The translations under genes and the position numbers were made by a program. 64,000 nucleotides of DNA, taken from positions 62,001-126,000 of the forward strand of contig PHAG01000006.1 of the NCBI GenBank assembly GCA_002841625.1, written 5' to 3'. Source of the stretch: Firmicutes bacterium HGW-Firmicutes-1. GTDB lineage: Bacteria > Bacillota > Clostridia > Lachnospirales > Vallitaleaceae. Below, piece after piece: positions 55,201 through 64,000 of the stretch; within the stretch, counting starts at the first letter, position 1; every line of letters starts with the position of its first letter. A model generated the notes under the pieces. It was not told where the DNA came from. It saw only the letters and a program-made list of their open reading frames with translations, and searched no databases.

Positions 55201-58200
55201 ATTAAAAAAGACGGGATTAGATCCAAGAACATTAGGTTATATTGAGGCCCATGGTACAGGAACTGCCTTAGGTGATCCAATTGAGATTACAGGATTAGCG
55301 AAAGCCTTTTCAGAATTTACGCAGGATAAAAACTTTTGCTCAATTGGCTCAGTTAAATCAAATATTGGACATCTTGAATCGGCGGCAGGTATTGCAGGAA
55401 TTACAAAAGTGCTGCTACAAATGAAGTACAAACAGCTTGTTCCATCAATTCATTCTAAGGAGTTAAACTCAAATATTAACTTCAAGGAAACGCCATTTTT
55501 TGTTCAACAAACCTTAGAAGACTGGAAAAGTGTGGAGATAAATGGTATTAAGTATCCAAGACGAGCAGCTGTGAGCTCTTTTGGAGCAGGTGGTTCTAAT
55601 GCGCATATTATTATCGAAGAATATATTGGGACCAAGGAACCAAAAACGAGTACAAATACTGAACCTCAGATATTTGTACTGTCAGCGAAAAATAAGCTTA
55701 GGCTAAAACAATACGGAAAAGATATCATAAGCTTTCTTAAAAATTCAGAAGAAACCTTAGAAGATATCGCTTATACTCTTCAAATAGGACGTGAGTCAAT
55801 GGAAGAGAGAGTAGCCATCCTTGGTAACAACAAGGAAACAATCATTAGCAAATTAGACAGCTTTATTTTAGATGAAAAAGACATTGACGAATTGTTCACA
55901 GGAAATATAAAGGATGATAAGGAAGAGGAAACTGTTCATATAGAAAATTTAGAATCAGATTATTCAAACCTTGCTAGGGCATGGGTTAATGGTAGTGCTG
56001 TAAACTGGGGTATCATCCAGGATGTCAGATCAAAACATATTATTTCAATGCCAGGATATCCATTTGCGAAGGAATCCTATTGGACTGAAAATTTAAAGGA
56101 CGACTCTGTGGTTCAATATGAAGATGATAACGCGACGAACAATAAAGTAGGCCTTTTGACCAATGAAGTTATGTATTTTAATAGAGAATGGCAACTCGCG
56201 CAAACAAAACAATCCTTCGAAGAAGAGATCATGACTGATAATATACTAATATTTGGTAAGGATCAGAAAAACATCTCTGAAATTGAAAAGGTTCTAAGAG
56301 CTGAAAACAATAAATTGGTTTTCGTTACTAGGGGAGAAAGCTTTGAGGAAATCAATTCTTTCGAATATAAATTAAATCCAAGAAATGAAGAGGATTATAG
56401 TAAACTCTTTCATAAAATGAATAAGAATAATATAGTACTCAGCTCGATCATAAATCTATGGAACTATGATGATAATTCATATGATGAAGAAAACCCACAA
56501 ACTGAAGACTCCTTAAATAGGAGTGTTATCCATTTGTTTCATATGGTTAAGGCTATTGCACAGCTAAAGGTGAATTCAGTAAATAAGGTTCTTAATATAT
56601 TCAAAATAGGCGATGCTCCAACAAATCCTTTTCTTGAAAGCATGGAAGGCTTTCATAAGTCCATCAAGCTTGTTCTACCAAACTTGAAGATGTCATTGAT
56701 TGGAGTAGATAAAGGAACCCAATTATCTAATTGTATTATCGCTGAAATGAAAGCTTTCACCTCGTTAGAGCAAGAGATTATTTATAAAAACAATGAAAAG
56801 TACGTTAGTAAAATTAAGGAAATACAGCTTAACGAAGAGGAAAAAATAGAAATTAAAAATAAGGGCGTCTACCTAATTACTGGTGGAGCAGGTGGATTAG
56901 GACTCGTATTTGTTAAACATCTTGCCCAATTGTATGGAGCAAGAATTGTCATAACTGGTCGCTCACCTTTATCCGGAGAAAAAGAAAAGAAAATGAACGA
57001 ACTACTTTCTCAAGGTCATGAAATACTTTATATGCAAGGTGATGTTGGAAAGTTCGAAGATATGAAAAGAGTAATAGACCAGATAAAAAGCAAATTTGGA
57101 ACGCTTAATGGTGTTATTCACGGAGCAGGCTTTGCAGACGATAAAACTGTTTTAGAAAAAAACATGAATGCTTTCAATAGTTCTTTGTGGCCTAAAGTTC
57201 AAGGAACTATAGTGCTTGATCAAGTCACAAGGGAGGAGCAGTTAGATTTTTTTGTAATGTTTTCCTCTTTATCGGCAGTGTTAGGTGATTTTGGTCAATG
57301 TGATTATGCGGTAGGAAATAAGTATTTAGATGCTTATGTAAATATTAGAGAAGATCAAAGGGAAAAAGGGAAAAGAAAAGGTAAAACAATTTCAATTCAA
57401 TGGCCACTATGGAGAGAAGGGGGAATGCATTTAGGTTCTGAAGGAGAAGCGTTGTACCTTCAAACCTCGGGTATGTCATACCTTGAAACAAGAGCTGGGA
57501 TAGAAGCTTTCCATAAAATTTTAAAAAGTGGAAAGTCCACTGTAATGGTAATATCTGGTCATAAAGGAAAGATTGAAAGGTTTTTAGGAATTTCAAACCG
57601 TTCATATCATGTTGCTATCAGAAAAGATATGGTGGCGAAAAGCATTATTAAAACAGCTGCTCAAGGAAATGAACTGGTAGCAATCGATAAGAAAATAGAA
57701 AGGGAACTACAAGGGGTAGCTTCAAAATTACTATGTATAGATCCTGATCTTATGGATGTGAAAGATAATTTGGGCGATTTTGGATTTGATTCAATTAGCC
57801 TTAAAGAATATAGTGACAAGATCTCTTCAATGTACGGTATAGAACTACAACCAACAGTGTTTTTTGCTCATAGTAATATAAAAAGTTTAGCAGCTTATCT
57901 TATAGAAGAGTTTAGTGAAGAACTTAAGGGCAATGAAACAGCCCAGTTAGTTGAAAACTATGACGTTGAAGATGAAAAAGAGTATGAAATAGATAATACT
58001 AGCATAAGTGCAGGTTCCAAAATAAATAAAGGTTCAAGAGGAATAGATTATTTAGCACCCAGCTACAATGAACCTATTGCTGTTATTGGAATAAGTGGTA
58101 TGTATCCTGGTTCAAAGGATATGGATGAACTATGGAATAACCTTGAAGCAGAAAAAAACATGATTACGGAAATCCCTAAGGATAGATGGGATTATCAGGA

Positions 58201-61200
58201 CTATTATGGAGAAGCGGCAGACCCTAACAAAAGGATAAATACAAAGTGGGGTGGATTTATTGAGGATGCTAACAAATTTGATCCTAAATTCTTCAATATT
58301 TCTCCAAGGGAAGCAGAGCTTATGGATCCACAACATAGATTGTTTCTACAAACAGTGTGGAAAACAATAGAAGATGCAGGCTATAAACCTTCTTCACTAG
58401 GTGGAAGAAATGTTGGTGTATTTACAGGGGTACAATTCACTGATTATATGGATATGTTAGCAGGAACTGACAAAATACACCCGCAAGCAGGCACAGGAAA
58501 TTCCCATGCAGTGCTTTGTAATCGAGTATCCTATTTTCTCAATTTCAAAGGACCTAGTGAAGCGATTGATACAGCGTGCTCAAGTAGTCTTGTAGCTATT
58601 CATAGAGCAGTAAAATCAATTCAAAATGGAGAAAGTGAGCTTGCAATTGCAGGTGGTGTAACTGTAATGGCATCACCAGAAACATTTCTAGGTACAGCAA
58701 GACTCGGCGTTTTATCCTCTGATGGCAAATGCAAAACCTTCGATAAAAGTGCAAATGGTTATGTAAGAGGTGAAGGCGTTGGGGCCGTACTCTTAAAACC
58801 TATGAGTAAAGCGATTGAAGACAAGGATCATATTTATGCGATTATTAAAGGAAGTGTTGAGGGTCATGGAGGTAGAGCAAATTCATTAACTGCTCCAAAT
58901 TCAGAAGCTCAAGCTGAAATGCTTGTAAAAGCATATGAAGCTGCGGGAATAGACCCTAGTTCTATTTCTTATATTGAAGCACATGGAACAGGGACAGAAC
59001 TCGGAGATCCAGTTGAAATCCAAGGTCTGAAAAAGGCATTTAGCGATTTAGAGAAAAAATCAGGAAAAGCGAGTGGTAGAACAAATTATTGTGGGATTTC
59101 CTCAATAAAGACGAACATTGGACATCTTGAGCCCGCTTCTGGAATTGCAGGAATAACGAAAGTAATTTTATCTATGAAAAATAAAAAACTTCCGGGTACA
59201 TTGCATTTTAAGGATATGAATCCTTATATAGATCTGAATAATTCTCCTTTCTATATCGTTGAAAAAACAAAAGAATGGGAAAAATTATTAGATGAAAACG
59301 GGGAGTCCATTCATAGAATAGCTGGTGTTAGCTCCTTTGGCTTTGGTGGGGCAAATGCTCATGTTATATTAGAAGAATATGTTTCTCCTAATATAGAAGG
59401 GTATGAGTATGCTGAACCTCAAATGATTGTTCTGTCTGCCAAAAATGAGATAAGACTAAAAGCGTATGCAAGTGAAATGGTGAGATTTTTTGAAATCCAA
59501 ATTGAACAAGGTTTACCAGAAGTAAAATCTAATTTGTGGTTAAAGGAAATAGCGTATACCCTTGAAGCAGGAAGAGAAGCTATGAGTGAACGTTTAGCCG
59601 TTGTTGTAGCATCAATTGATGAATTAATTGTTAAGCTCAAGGGCTATTTGGAGGGAAAAAGTGATATAGAAAACCTATATTTGGGAACAGCTTCAGATAG
59701 TCGTCAGAAATCTGTACAGCTTGTAGCGGGTTCAGAGGGAAAACAATTTGTTTCGGCTTTGATGACAAACAGAAAGCTTGAAAAAATAGCGCAGCTTTGG
59801 GTATGTGGTGGAGATGTTGACCTTTCTCTATTATATGAGGATGAAAAAATTAGAAGACATTCTCTTCCAACCTATCCTTTTGCAAGGGATATTTATTGGA
59901 TACCTGAAAATCATAATAGTGAAGGAGCTAGACCTACTAACTTAAGTATTGCAAATAAACTACATCCTATGATAGCTGCAAATACGTCTACTTTATCGAA
60001 GCAAAATTTCACAACCATTTTATATGGGAATGAATTTTTCATAGAAGACCATATTGTAGGAGGGAATAAAGTTTTACCAGGAGTAGCCTATATTGAAATG
60101 GCTCGTGGAGCAGGAGAATTATCAGGTTTAGTAAATATGAACAAAGTAAAAGATATTATTTGGACAAGACCAATTACTGTAAATGATTCTCCCTGTGAAG
60201 TAAATATAAGCCTATTTCCAGAGGAAGATTTTGTTACATATGAAATTTCTACCTTGGATACGGAACAAAATAGAATAGTACATGGACAAGGAAAGCTGGT
60301 AGTAGAAAACAGCGGTATATATAATGCAATAAATAGCAATACGATAAATAGCAACGCGATAAATGGCAATGCGATAAATAGCAATGCAATAAATAGCAAT
60401 GTAATAAATAACAATGCAATAAATAACAATGCAAAAAACAATGCCATAAACAATTCAGCGGATAAGAAGGTTAGTATCAACGAAATAAAAGAAAGATGCA
60501 GTAAATCCCTTAGCAAAGAGGAATGTTATACTATATTTTCAAATAGTGGACTTGAGTATGGGAAGACCTTTAGACCTATATCAAATATGTTAATTGGCGA
60601 AGGAGAAGTATTAGCTGACTTAGATTTGCCAGATAATCTAACAGATCATATGTATGATTGCGTACTACATCCTTCTCTTATGGATGGAGCCTTGCAAGCT
60701 GTTATGGGACTGAACTACGATGCTGAAAGTAATGAAACCTATCTCCCATTTTCTATTAAAGAAGTAGAAATGCTTGGTCTTCTAAAGCAAAGATGTCTTG
60801 CTTATGTTACTAAAGAGGTAGCTTCATCAAAAATTTTAAAATATAATATTTTAATTCTTGATGAAGAAGGAAACGTTTTAGTGAAAATTAAGGAATTTTC
60901 TTTAAGAGCTATTGTTGGGGAGGCAAGCTCCAAAAAAGAAATCGCTAGTTCAAACCTACTGTACTTTAACAGCAAATGGCAAGAAAAAATGATTCCAACA
61001 ATAAAAGAGATAGATAGATCAAAAAAAGTACTCCTATTACATAACGAAGAAAATGGTATTAAAGAAATTGCAGATTATTTTGTAGGAAATTATGAAAATA
61101 CAATCCTAGTAAGTAAGGGTGAAAAATTTAAGCAATTTAGTGAGCTTCGATATGAAATTGATCATTCAAAATTAGAAGATTATAATGCTCTTTTTGAAGC

Positions 61201-64000
61201 TTTGAAAACCAATAATCAAATGCCTACAAATATTATTCACCTATTAGCTACAAACAATGAGGAAATAAAAGATGGAAGCTTGAACACAAGTATATATTCA
61301 GTGTTTAACTTGAGTCGTTCCTTAACATTACAAAAGCCAACTGAAAAAATGAATATCTTATATGCTTATAATAATGAGAATGGACAATTATTACCATACC
61401 TTACAGCAGTCAGTGGATTTTCAAAAACCTTGTGTTTAGAAAACTCTAAAGTTGCATTTAAATCCGTTGGCCTTGATAGCAAAGCAGATATTTCTAGTAT
61501 TTTAACAGCAGAGCTACATTCTGATGCATCAGAAGTTATTTATAAAGAGAAGGTAAGAAGAATTAAGCTCATCGAGGAAATTGAAGACAATAATCTAGGT
61601 ACTAAGGACAATAATATATCCATTCAAGACGAGGGTGTATATATTATTACAGGAGGAGCCGGAGGATTAGGTATCCTATTTGCTGAATATTTTGCGAAAA
61701 ATTACAAGGCTAAATTAATCATATCTGGAAGATCAGAGCTTGATGCCAACAAAGAAGAAAAACTAGCTGGTCTAAGAACCTATGGTGGAGAAGTTACTTA
61801 TATTAAATCAGATATTTCAAAGAGAAAAGATGTTGAAAAGCTCATTAATCAAGCTAAGAAAAAATATAACCATATAAATGGAATCATTCATTGTGCGGGT
61901 GTAATAAAAGATGCTTTATTAATGAATAAATCTGAAACTGAAATGGAAGAGGTATTTGGTCCAAAAGTATATGGAACAGCTTATTTGGATCAAGCAACAA
62001 TAGATGAAAACTTGGACTTTTTCGCACTGTTTTCCTCGATTTCGGCAGTATTAGGAAATCCAGGACAGGCGGATTATGCCTATGCAAATAGTTTTATGGA
62101 TAACTATGCCATTTATAGAAGTCAACTGGAGAAAGAGGAAAAACGACATGGAAAATCTGTTTCCATTAACTGGCCATTGTGGCGTGAAGGTGGCATGAAG
62201 GTTGACAGTCAAGTGGAAAGGATGCTTGAGAGTAGAATGGGTATGAAGCTACTCGACACAGACAAAGGCGTAGAAGCATTTACAATTAGTTTGAATACTA
62301 AGGTAGATCAGCTGATTGTAGTTCAAGGAAATAGAACGGAAGTCACAAATGCATTGTTAAATAGCAAAGAAAAAACTATAAATGAAAATTCAAATGAACA
62401 TCCAAATGAACATTCAGATGAACATTCGAGTGAACATTCGAATAAACATTCAAATGAAGTATTTCAAGAGGTAACTGTCAACGAGGAGGAGCTGCTTAAA
62501 AAGATACAGAAGGAACTCAAGGAAACAGTATCAAAAATATTAAAAATTCAAGAAAACGAAATTGATTTAGATGCTGATTTAAGTGAATTTGGTTTTGATT
62601 CAATATCCTTTACAGAGTTTAGTAATGAGCTCAATGATAAATATAAACTACAATTAATGCCATCAATATTTTACGAGCATTCCACTTTGTTGTCCTTTGG
62701 AAGGTATCTTTTAGAAGATTGCAAAGACGTCTTTATCAAATACTACGGTGATGGGCTTAAAGCAATTAAAAAAGATAACCAAAAGGAAGAAATCATTGTT
62801 GAAGAAAAGAGAGTTAGAGCAAGATACAACCTGTCAAAACCATTATTAATCAATGAATTTATTAGAAAAGAAAGTGAACCAGTTGCTATCATTGGCATTA
62901 GTGGAATTATGCCACAGTCAGATAATTTAGTGGATTTTTGGAATAATCTAGAGGCTGGCAAAGACTTAATAAAGGAAATCCCTAGTGATCGTTGGGACTA
63001 TAATGAATTTTTTGGTAACCCTATGACTGAACCTAATAAAACCAATGTGAAGTGGGGAGGGTTTATGAATGAGGTAGACAAGTTCGACCCATTGTTCTTT
63101 GGAATTTCTCCAAGGGAAGCGGAGCTTATGGACCCTCAACAAAGAATATTTCTACAAACAGTTTGGAAAACCATAGAAGATGCTGGCTATAAGTCTAAAG
63201 ATATCTCAGATACGAATACGGGTGTTTTTGTCGGTGTGGGTACTTCAGATTACAACGAATTACTTAAAGACCATGAGGTTGAGATACAGGCTCAAACCTC
63301 AACTGGAATATCGCACTCAGTTCTGGCAAATAGAATCTCATTTATTTTAAACTTACATGGGCCAAGTGAGCCAGTTGATACGGCTTGTTCAAGCTCACTT
63401 GTAGCAATTCATAGAGCGGTAGAAGCAATTCAATTAGGAAATTGTGATATGGCAATAGCAGGTGGTGTAAATGTGATTGCAAGTCCAACCCTATACATAT
63501 CCTTTAGCAAGGCGGGGATGCTTTGTGAAGACGGAAGATGTAAAACGTTTGATAAAAATGCCAACGGGTATGTTAGAGGTGAAGGAACGGGAGCTATACT
63601 TCTAAAGCCGTTATCTAAGGCAATTGAAGACTGTGATCATATTTATGCGGTAATTAAGGGAAGTGCAGTAAATCATGGAGGCCATGTAAACTCTTTAACA
63701 ACTCCAAATCCAAATGCCCAAGCAGATTTAATTAGTAAGGCGTGGAAAATAGCAGGAGTTAATCCTTCAACGATCGGGTATATTGAGGCACATGGTACTG
63801 GAACTAGCTTAGGAGATCCTATTGAAATCAATGGATTAAAAAAGGCGTTTGATCAACTTTATAAAGAATGGGGAATTACTTCCCAAAGTCAACAATGTGG
63901 AGTTGGGTCTGTTAAAACGAATATTGGACATCTAGAAACAGCTTCTGGTATTGCAGGACTTTTAAAAGTAATTCTTTCTATGAAAAATAAAAAAATACCA
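52286..64000 (+). CDS. Second giant trans-AT PKS synthase (5' part; runs past the window)
   Basis: The frame is open from ATG 52286 to the last base, 3,905 codons without a stop. In-frame positions checked at 54362, 58070 and 62876 agree. The order is N-terminal docking helix - KR3 - ACP6 | KS4 - KR4 - ACP7 | KS5 - DH5 - KR5 - ACP8 | KS6 (cut). The start overlaps the previous gene (ATGAGTAA), with GGAGGTG at 52272-52278, so translation is coupled. No AT, MT, ER or TE is visible yet. The first residues (KLKIMNMIKDKEITPEEGFKLIN) form a short amphipathic region matching the tail of the preceding synthase. Confidence 0.95.
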   Translation, partial: MSKIDMDKLKIMNMIKDKEITPEEGFKLINGIKDNSKLITYQEKWIEKDIVIKEMDISLKDNTIIFDTNNELMELIRDYSLENNSSSQIILVLKGRSYKKISPNEYQINPNNQNDYYKLVASMKEDGLIPKNVLHFWSKNELRKDEKYISGSLNESIFSLFYLVQEMMKLKLEGKINLLYLYKGDFVKVQPQYAGIGGFLKTLKIENPTFECKSIGVKEIHNKEKVFEIIIEEFKEIGVGETEVHYDEFNKRYVRSYKPYEKVAKSVPTTKLKTDGVYIITGGAGEIGMIFAKHLISQVKCKVILTGRSELSEEKKQRIKEIEKGGSEIIYLKADISKKDDVERAILEIKKRYQKINGIIHSAGVLRDSFLVKKTKEEFDTVVASKVFGTIYIDEYTEKEKLDFFVLFSSIAATLGNIGQADYAYANSFMDYFAMKRADHVLNNKRFGKTISINWPLWKSGGMEIDIETVNWLKENMGIAPLSNENGMIAFEEALEAPLNQLVVFQGEKEKLRKIFSVEEKEMKKKNDFNQGEDNINSEVLRDKTTEYIKEILSVETKSPISKMKEEDDFEKFGIDSVMVMSLNRQLEKDFGELSKTLFYENNTIGELSGYLVNHYKDKVAEKFQPTQNHKDDEVLVDEEKIVEAKVNDLKANEPKVNESKELPRRRFINSTTEKSVETIIKEKNRSSEELTEDDIAIIGLSGRYPMASNLKEFWENLTQGKDCITEIPRDRWDYNDYFHPEKGKKGKSYSKWGGFVDDIDKFDPLFFNISPREAKYIDPQERLFLQTAWHTLEDGGYTRARLSEENVGVFVGVMFGHYQLYGPEMSSSHASVANRVSYYLNLNGPSIGLDTMCSSSLTAIHLAVESIRRGECDAAIAGGINLSIHPNKYILLSHNNFPSTDGKCRSFGDGGDGYVPGEGTGAILIKPLQKAIAHGDRIYGVLKGSAINHGGKTNGYSVPSPKAQAALISSVLKKTGLDPRTLGYIEAHGTGTALGDPIEITGLAKAFSEFTQDKNFCSIGSVKSNIGHLESAAGIAGITKVLLQMKYKQLVPSIHSKELNSNINFKETPFFVQQTLEDWKSVEINGIKYPRRAAVSSFGAGGSNAHIIIEEYIGTKEPKTSTNTEPQIFVLSAKNKLRLKQYGKDIISFLKNSEETLEDIAYTLQIGRESMEERVAILGNNKETIISKLDSFILDEKDIDELFTGNIKDDKEEETVHIENLESDYSNLARAWVNGSAVNWGIIQDVRSKHIISMPGYPFAKESYWTENLKDDSVVQYEDDNATNNKVGLLTNEVMYFNREWQLAQTKQSFEEEIMTDNILIFGKDQKNISEIEKVLRAENNKLVFVTRGESFEEINSFEYKLNPRNEEDYSKLFHKMNKNNIVLSSIINLWNYDDNSYDEENPQTEDSLNRSVIHLFHMVKAIAQLKVNSVNKVLNIFKIGDAPTNPFLESMEGFHKSIKLVLPNLKMSLIGVDKGTQLSNCIIAEMKAFTSLEQEIIYKNNEKYVSKIKEIQLNEEEKIEIKNKGVYLITGGAGGLGLVFVKHLAQLYGARIVITGRSPLSGEKEKKMNELLSQGHEILYMQGDVGKFEDMKRVIDQIKSKFGTLNGVIHGAGFADDKTVLEKNMNAFNSSLWPKVQGTIVLDQVTREEQLDFFVMFSSLSAVLGDFGQCDYAVGNKYLDAYVNIREDQREKGKRKGKTISIQWPLWREGGMHLGSEGEALYLQTSGMSYLETRAGIEAFHKILKSGKSTVMVISGHKGKIERFLGISNRSYHVAIRKDMVAKSIIKTAAQGNELVAIDKKIERELQGVASKLLCIDPDLMDVKDNLGDFGFDSISLKEYSDKISSMYGIELQPTVFFAHSNIKSLAAYLIEEFSEELKGNETAQLVENYDVEDEKEYEIDNTSISAGSKINKGSRGIDYLAPSYNEPIAVIGISGMYPGSKDMDELWNNLEAEKNMITEIPKDRWDYQDYYGEAADPNKRINTKWGGFIEDANKFDPKFFNISPREAELMDPQHRLFLQTVWKTIEDAGYKPSSLGGRNVGVFTGVQFTDYMDMLAGTDKIHPQAGTGNSHAVLCNRVSYFLNFKGPSEAIDTACSSSLVAIHRAVKSIQNGESELAIAGGVTVMASPETFLGTARLGVLSSDGKCKTFDKSANGYVRGEGVGAVLLKPMSKAIEDKDHIYAIIKGSVEGHGGRANSLTAPNSEAQAEMLVKAYEAAGIDPSSISYIEAHGTGTELGDPVEIQGLKKAFSDLEKKSGKASGRTNYCGISSIKTNIGHLEPASGIAGITKVILSMKNKKLPGTLHFKDMNPYIDLNNSPFYIVEKTKEWEKLLDENGESIHRIAGVSSFGFGGANAHVILEEYVSPNIEGYEYAEPQMIVLSAKNEIRLKAYASEMVRFFEIQIEQGLPEVKSNLWLKEIAYTLEAGREAMSERLAVVVASIDELIVKLKGYLEGKSDIENLYLGTASDSRQKSVQLVAGSEGKQFVSALMTNRKLEKIAQLWVCGGDVDLSLLYEDEKIRRHSLPTYPFARDIYWIPENHNSEGARPTNLSIANKLHPMIAANTSTLSKQNFTTILYGNEFFIEDHIVGGNKVLPGVAYIEMARGAGELSGLVNMNKVKDIIWTRPITVNDSPCEVNISLFPEEDFVTYEISTLDTEQNRIVHGQGKLVVENSGIYNAINSNTINSNAINGNAINSNAINSNVINNNAINNNAKNNAINNSADKKVSINEIKERCSKSLSKEECYTIFSNSGLEYGKTFRPISNMLIGEGEVLADLDLPDNLTDHMYDCVLHPSLMDGALQAVMGLNYDAESNETYLPFSIKEVEMLGLLKQRCLAYVTKEVASSKILKYNILILDEEGNVLVKIKEFSLRAIVGEASSKKEIASSNLLYFNSKWQEKMIPTIKEIDRSKKVLLLHNEENGIKEIADYFVGNYENTILVSKGEKFKQFSELRYEIDHSKLEDYNALFEALKTNNQMPTNIIHLLATNNEEIKDGSLNTSIYSVFNLSRSLTLQKPTEKMNILYAYNNENGQLLPYLTAVSGFSKTLCLENSKVAFKSVGLDSKADISSILTAELHSDASEVIYKEKVRRIKLIEEIEDNNLGTKDNNISIQDEGVYIITGGAGGLGILFAEYFAKNYKAKLIISGRSELDANKEEKLAGLRTYGGEVTYIKSDISKRKDVEKLINQAKKKYNHINGIIHCAGVIKDALLMNKSETEMEEVFGPKVYGTAYLDQATIDENLDFFALFSSISAVLGNPGQADYAYANSFMDNYAIYRSQLEKEEKRHGKSVSINWPLWREGGMKVDSQVERMLESRMGMKLLDTDKGVEAFTISLNTKVDQLIVVQGNRTEVTNALLNSKEKTINENSNEHPNEHSDEHSSEHSNKHSNEVFQEVTVNEEELLKKIQKELKETVSKILKIQENEIDLDADLSEFGFDSISFTEFSNELNDKYKLQLMPSIFYEHSTLLSFGRYLLEDCKDVFIKYYGDGLKAIKKDNQKEEIIVEEKRVRARYNLSKPLLINEFIRKESEPVAIIGISGIMPQSDNLVDFWNNLEAGKDLIKEIPSDRWDYNEFFGNPMTEPNKTNVKWGGFMNEVDKFDPLFFGISPREAELMDPQQRIFLQTVWKTIEDAGYKSKDISDTNTGVFVGVGTSDYNELLKDHEVEIQAQTSTGISHSVLANRISFILNLHGPSEPVDTACSSSLVAIHRAVEAIQLGNCDMAIAGGVNVIASPTLYISFSKAGMLCEDGRCKTFDKNANGYVRGEGTGAILLKPLSKAIEDCDHIYAVIKGSAVNHGGHVNSLTTPNPNAQADLISKAWKIAGVNPSTIGYIEAHGTGTSLGDPIEINGLKKAFDQLYKEWGITSQSQQCGVGSVKTNIGHLETASGIAGLLKVILSMKNKKIP
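52400..54160 (+). other. PKS module 3, second half: KR3-ACP6
   Basis: KR3 (52400-53830) has TGGAGEIG for NADPH, SSIAA...YAYAN for catalysis and AGVLRD. ACP6 (53910-54160) has Ser577 in KFGIDSVMVMSLNR. With KS3-DH3 on the preceding protein, it completes a KS-DH-KR-ACP module. Expected output is a third double bond. Confidence 0.88.
54362..57930 (+). other. PKS module 4: KS4-KR4-ACP7
   Basis: KS4 (54362-55630) has DTMCSSS (Cys854), HGTGT and NIGHLESAAG. No DH is present; the linker leads to KR4 (56160-57600) with TGGAGGLG, SSLSA...YAVGN and AGFADD. ACP7 (57690-57930) has Ser1836 in DFGFDSISLKEYSD. Expected output is a beta-hydroxyl group. Confidence 0.88.
60323..60427 (+). repeat. Coding tandem repeat, 15-bp units, inside DH5
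   Basis: Seven 15-bp units of AATGCAATAAATAGC type encode NAINS repeats, fading into Asn-rich sequence to about 60455. They fall between the strand ending HGQGKLVV and the helix KVSINEIKERC, that is between the two hotdog halves of the DH. Confidence 0.92.
62387..62458 (+). repeat. Coding tandem repeat, 12-bp units, KR5-ACP8 linker
   Basis: Six 12-bp units of CATTCAAATGAA type encode HSNE-like repeats just before ACP8. Confidence 0.88.
62874..64000 (+). other. PKS module 6: KS6 (cut by window edge)
   Basis: The KS has DTACSSS (Cys3701), HGTGT and NIGHLETASG before the edge. It resembles KS2 much more than KS3-KS5 (shared NKTNVKWGGFM, AVNHGGH, SLTTPNPNAQ, AFD-LY-EW). Confidence 0.88.

Larger units (their letters stand above)
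58067..62730 (+). other. PKS module 5: KS5-DH5-KR5-ACP8
   Basis: KS5 (58067-59390) has DTACSSS (Cys2098), HGTGT and NIGHLEPASG. DH5 (59955-60930) has HIVGGNKVLP and LMDGALQ intact, but carries a repeat insertion between its two halves. KR5 (60950-62345) has TGGAGGLG and SSISA...YAYAN. ACP8 (62490-62730) has Ser3439 in EFGFDSISFTEFSNE. Expected output is a double bond. Confidence 0.88.

Overview
The window is AT-rich DNA from an anaerobic, endospore-forming member of the Clostridia. The evidence is the low GC content, strong AGGAGG-type ribosome binding sites, TTG/GTG starts, spoIID-spoIIQ, a GerA-type germinant receptor operon, and a long-form IleRS. A Lachnospirales/Clostridiales relative is likely, but I cannot name a species from sequence alone. 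No rRNA, tRNA, CRISPR array or insertion sequence was found.

Layout. Positions 1-26 kb are chromosomal housekeeping and sporulation genes, nearly all on the plus strand: the 5' part of pncB (minus strand), a membrane PAS-GGDEF-EAL protein, ileS, glgP, spoIID-spoIIQ, a lipoprotein, a small Cys-rich protein, a four-gene germinant receptor operon (A, C, a 70-residue two-helix protein, B) and a flavodoxin. Then comes a compact cassette: NUDIX-winged helix regulator, 699-residue methyltransferase, SPFH protein and NAD-kinase-like protein. A lipoprotein, ddl and murF follow. Intergenic spaces carry hairpin terminators, a dispersed ~75-80 bp structured repeat (three good copies and one divergent copy), and two large inverted repeats upstream of ileS.

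From 26.1 kb to the right edge lies a trans-AT polyketide synthase / NRPS gene cluster that continues past the window. In order it has: a stand-alone adenylation gene that is a truncated copy of the assembly line's own loading module; a wrecked ketosynthase fragment; a phosphopantetheinyl transferase; a PP-loop amidotransferase-like protein; an AT-AT-ER protein; and two giant synthases. The first (about 5,750 residues) reads formyltransferase - half condensation domain - A - ACP - ACP | KS-DH-KR-ACP-ACP | KS-(dead ACP)-DH-KR-ACP | KS-DH. The second (at least 3,905 residues, open at the right edge) continues KR-ACP | KS-KR-ACP | KS-DH-KR-ACP | KS. No module contains an AT, so the separate AT-AT-ER protein must supply malonyl units.

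How the genes work together (inference): the PPTase arms the ACPs. The loading module activates an amino acid, N-formylates it, and hands it to a chain of reducing modules. The expected product is an N-formyl-aminoacyl starter followed by about three conjugated double bonds, a hydroxyl and a further double bond, with possible trans enoyl reduction and PP-loop-dependent tailoring. The most unusual points are the formyltransferase/half-C/A starter, the Ser-less ACP inserted after KS2, the duplicated and decayed loading-module remnant at the cluster's left border, a promoter-like element shared by two cluster transcripts, many in-frame tandem-repeat linkers (one inside a DH), and the separate NUDIX-methyltransferase-SPFH-NADK cassette.
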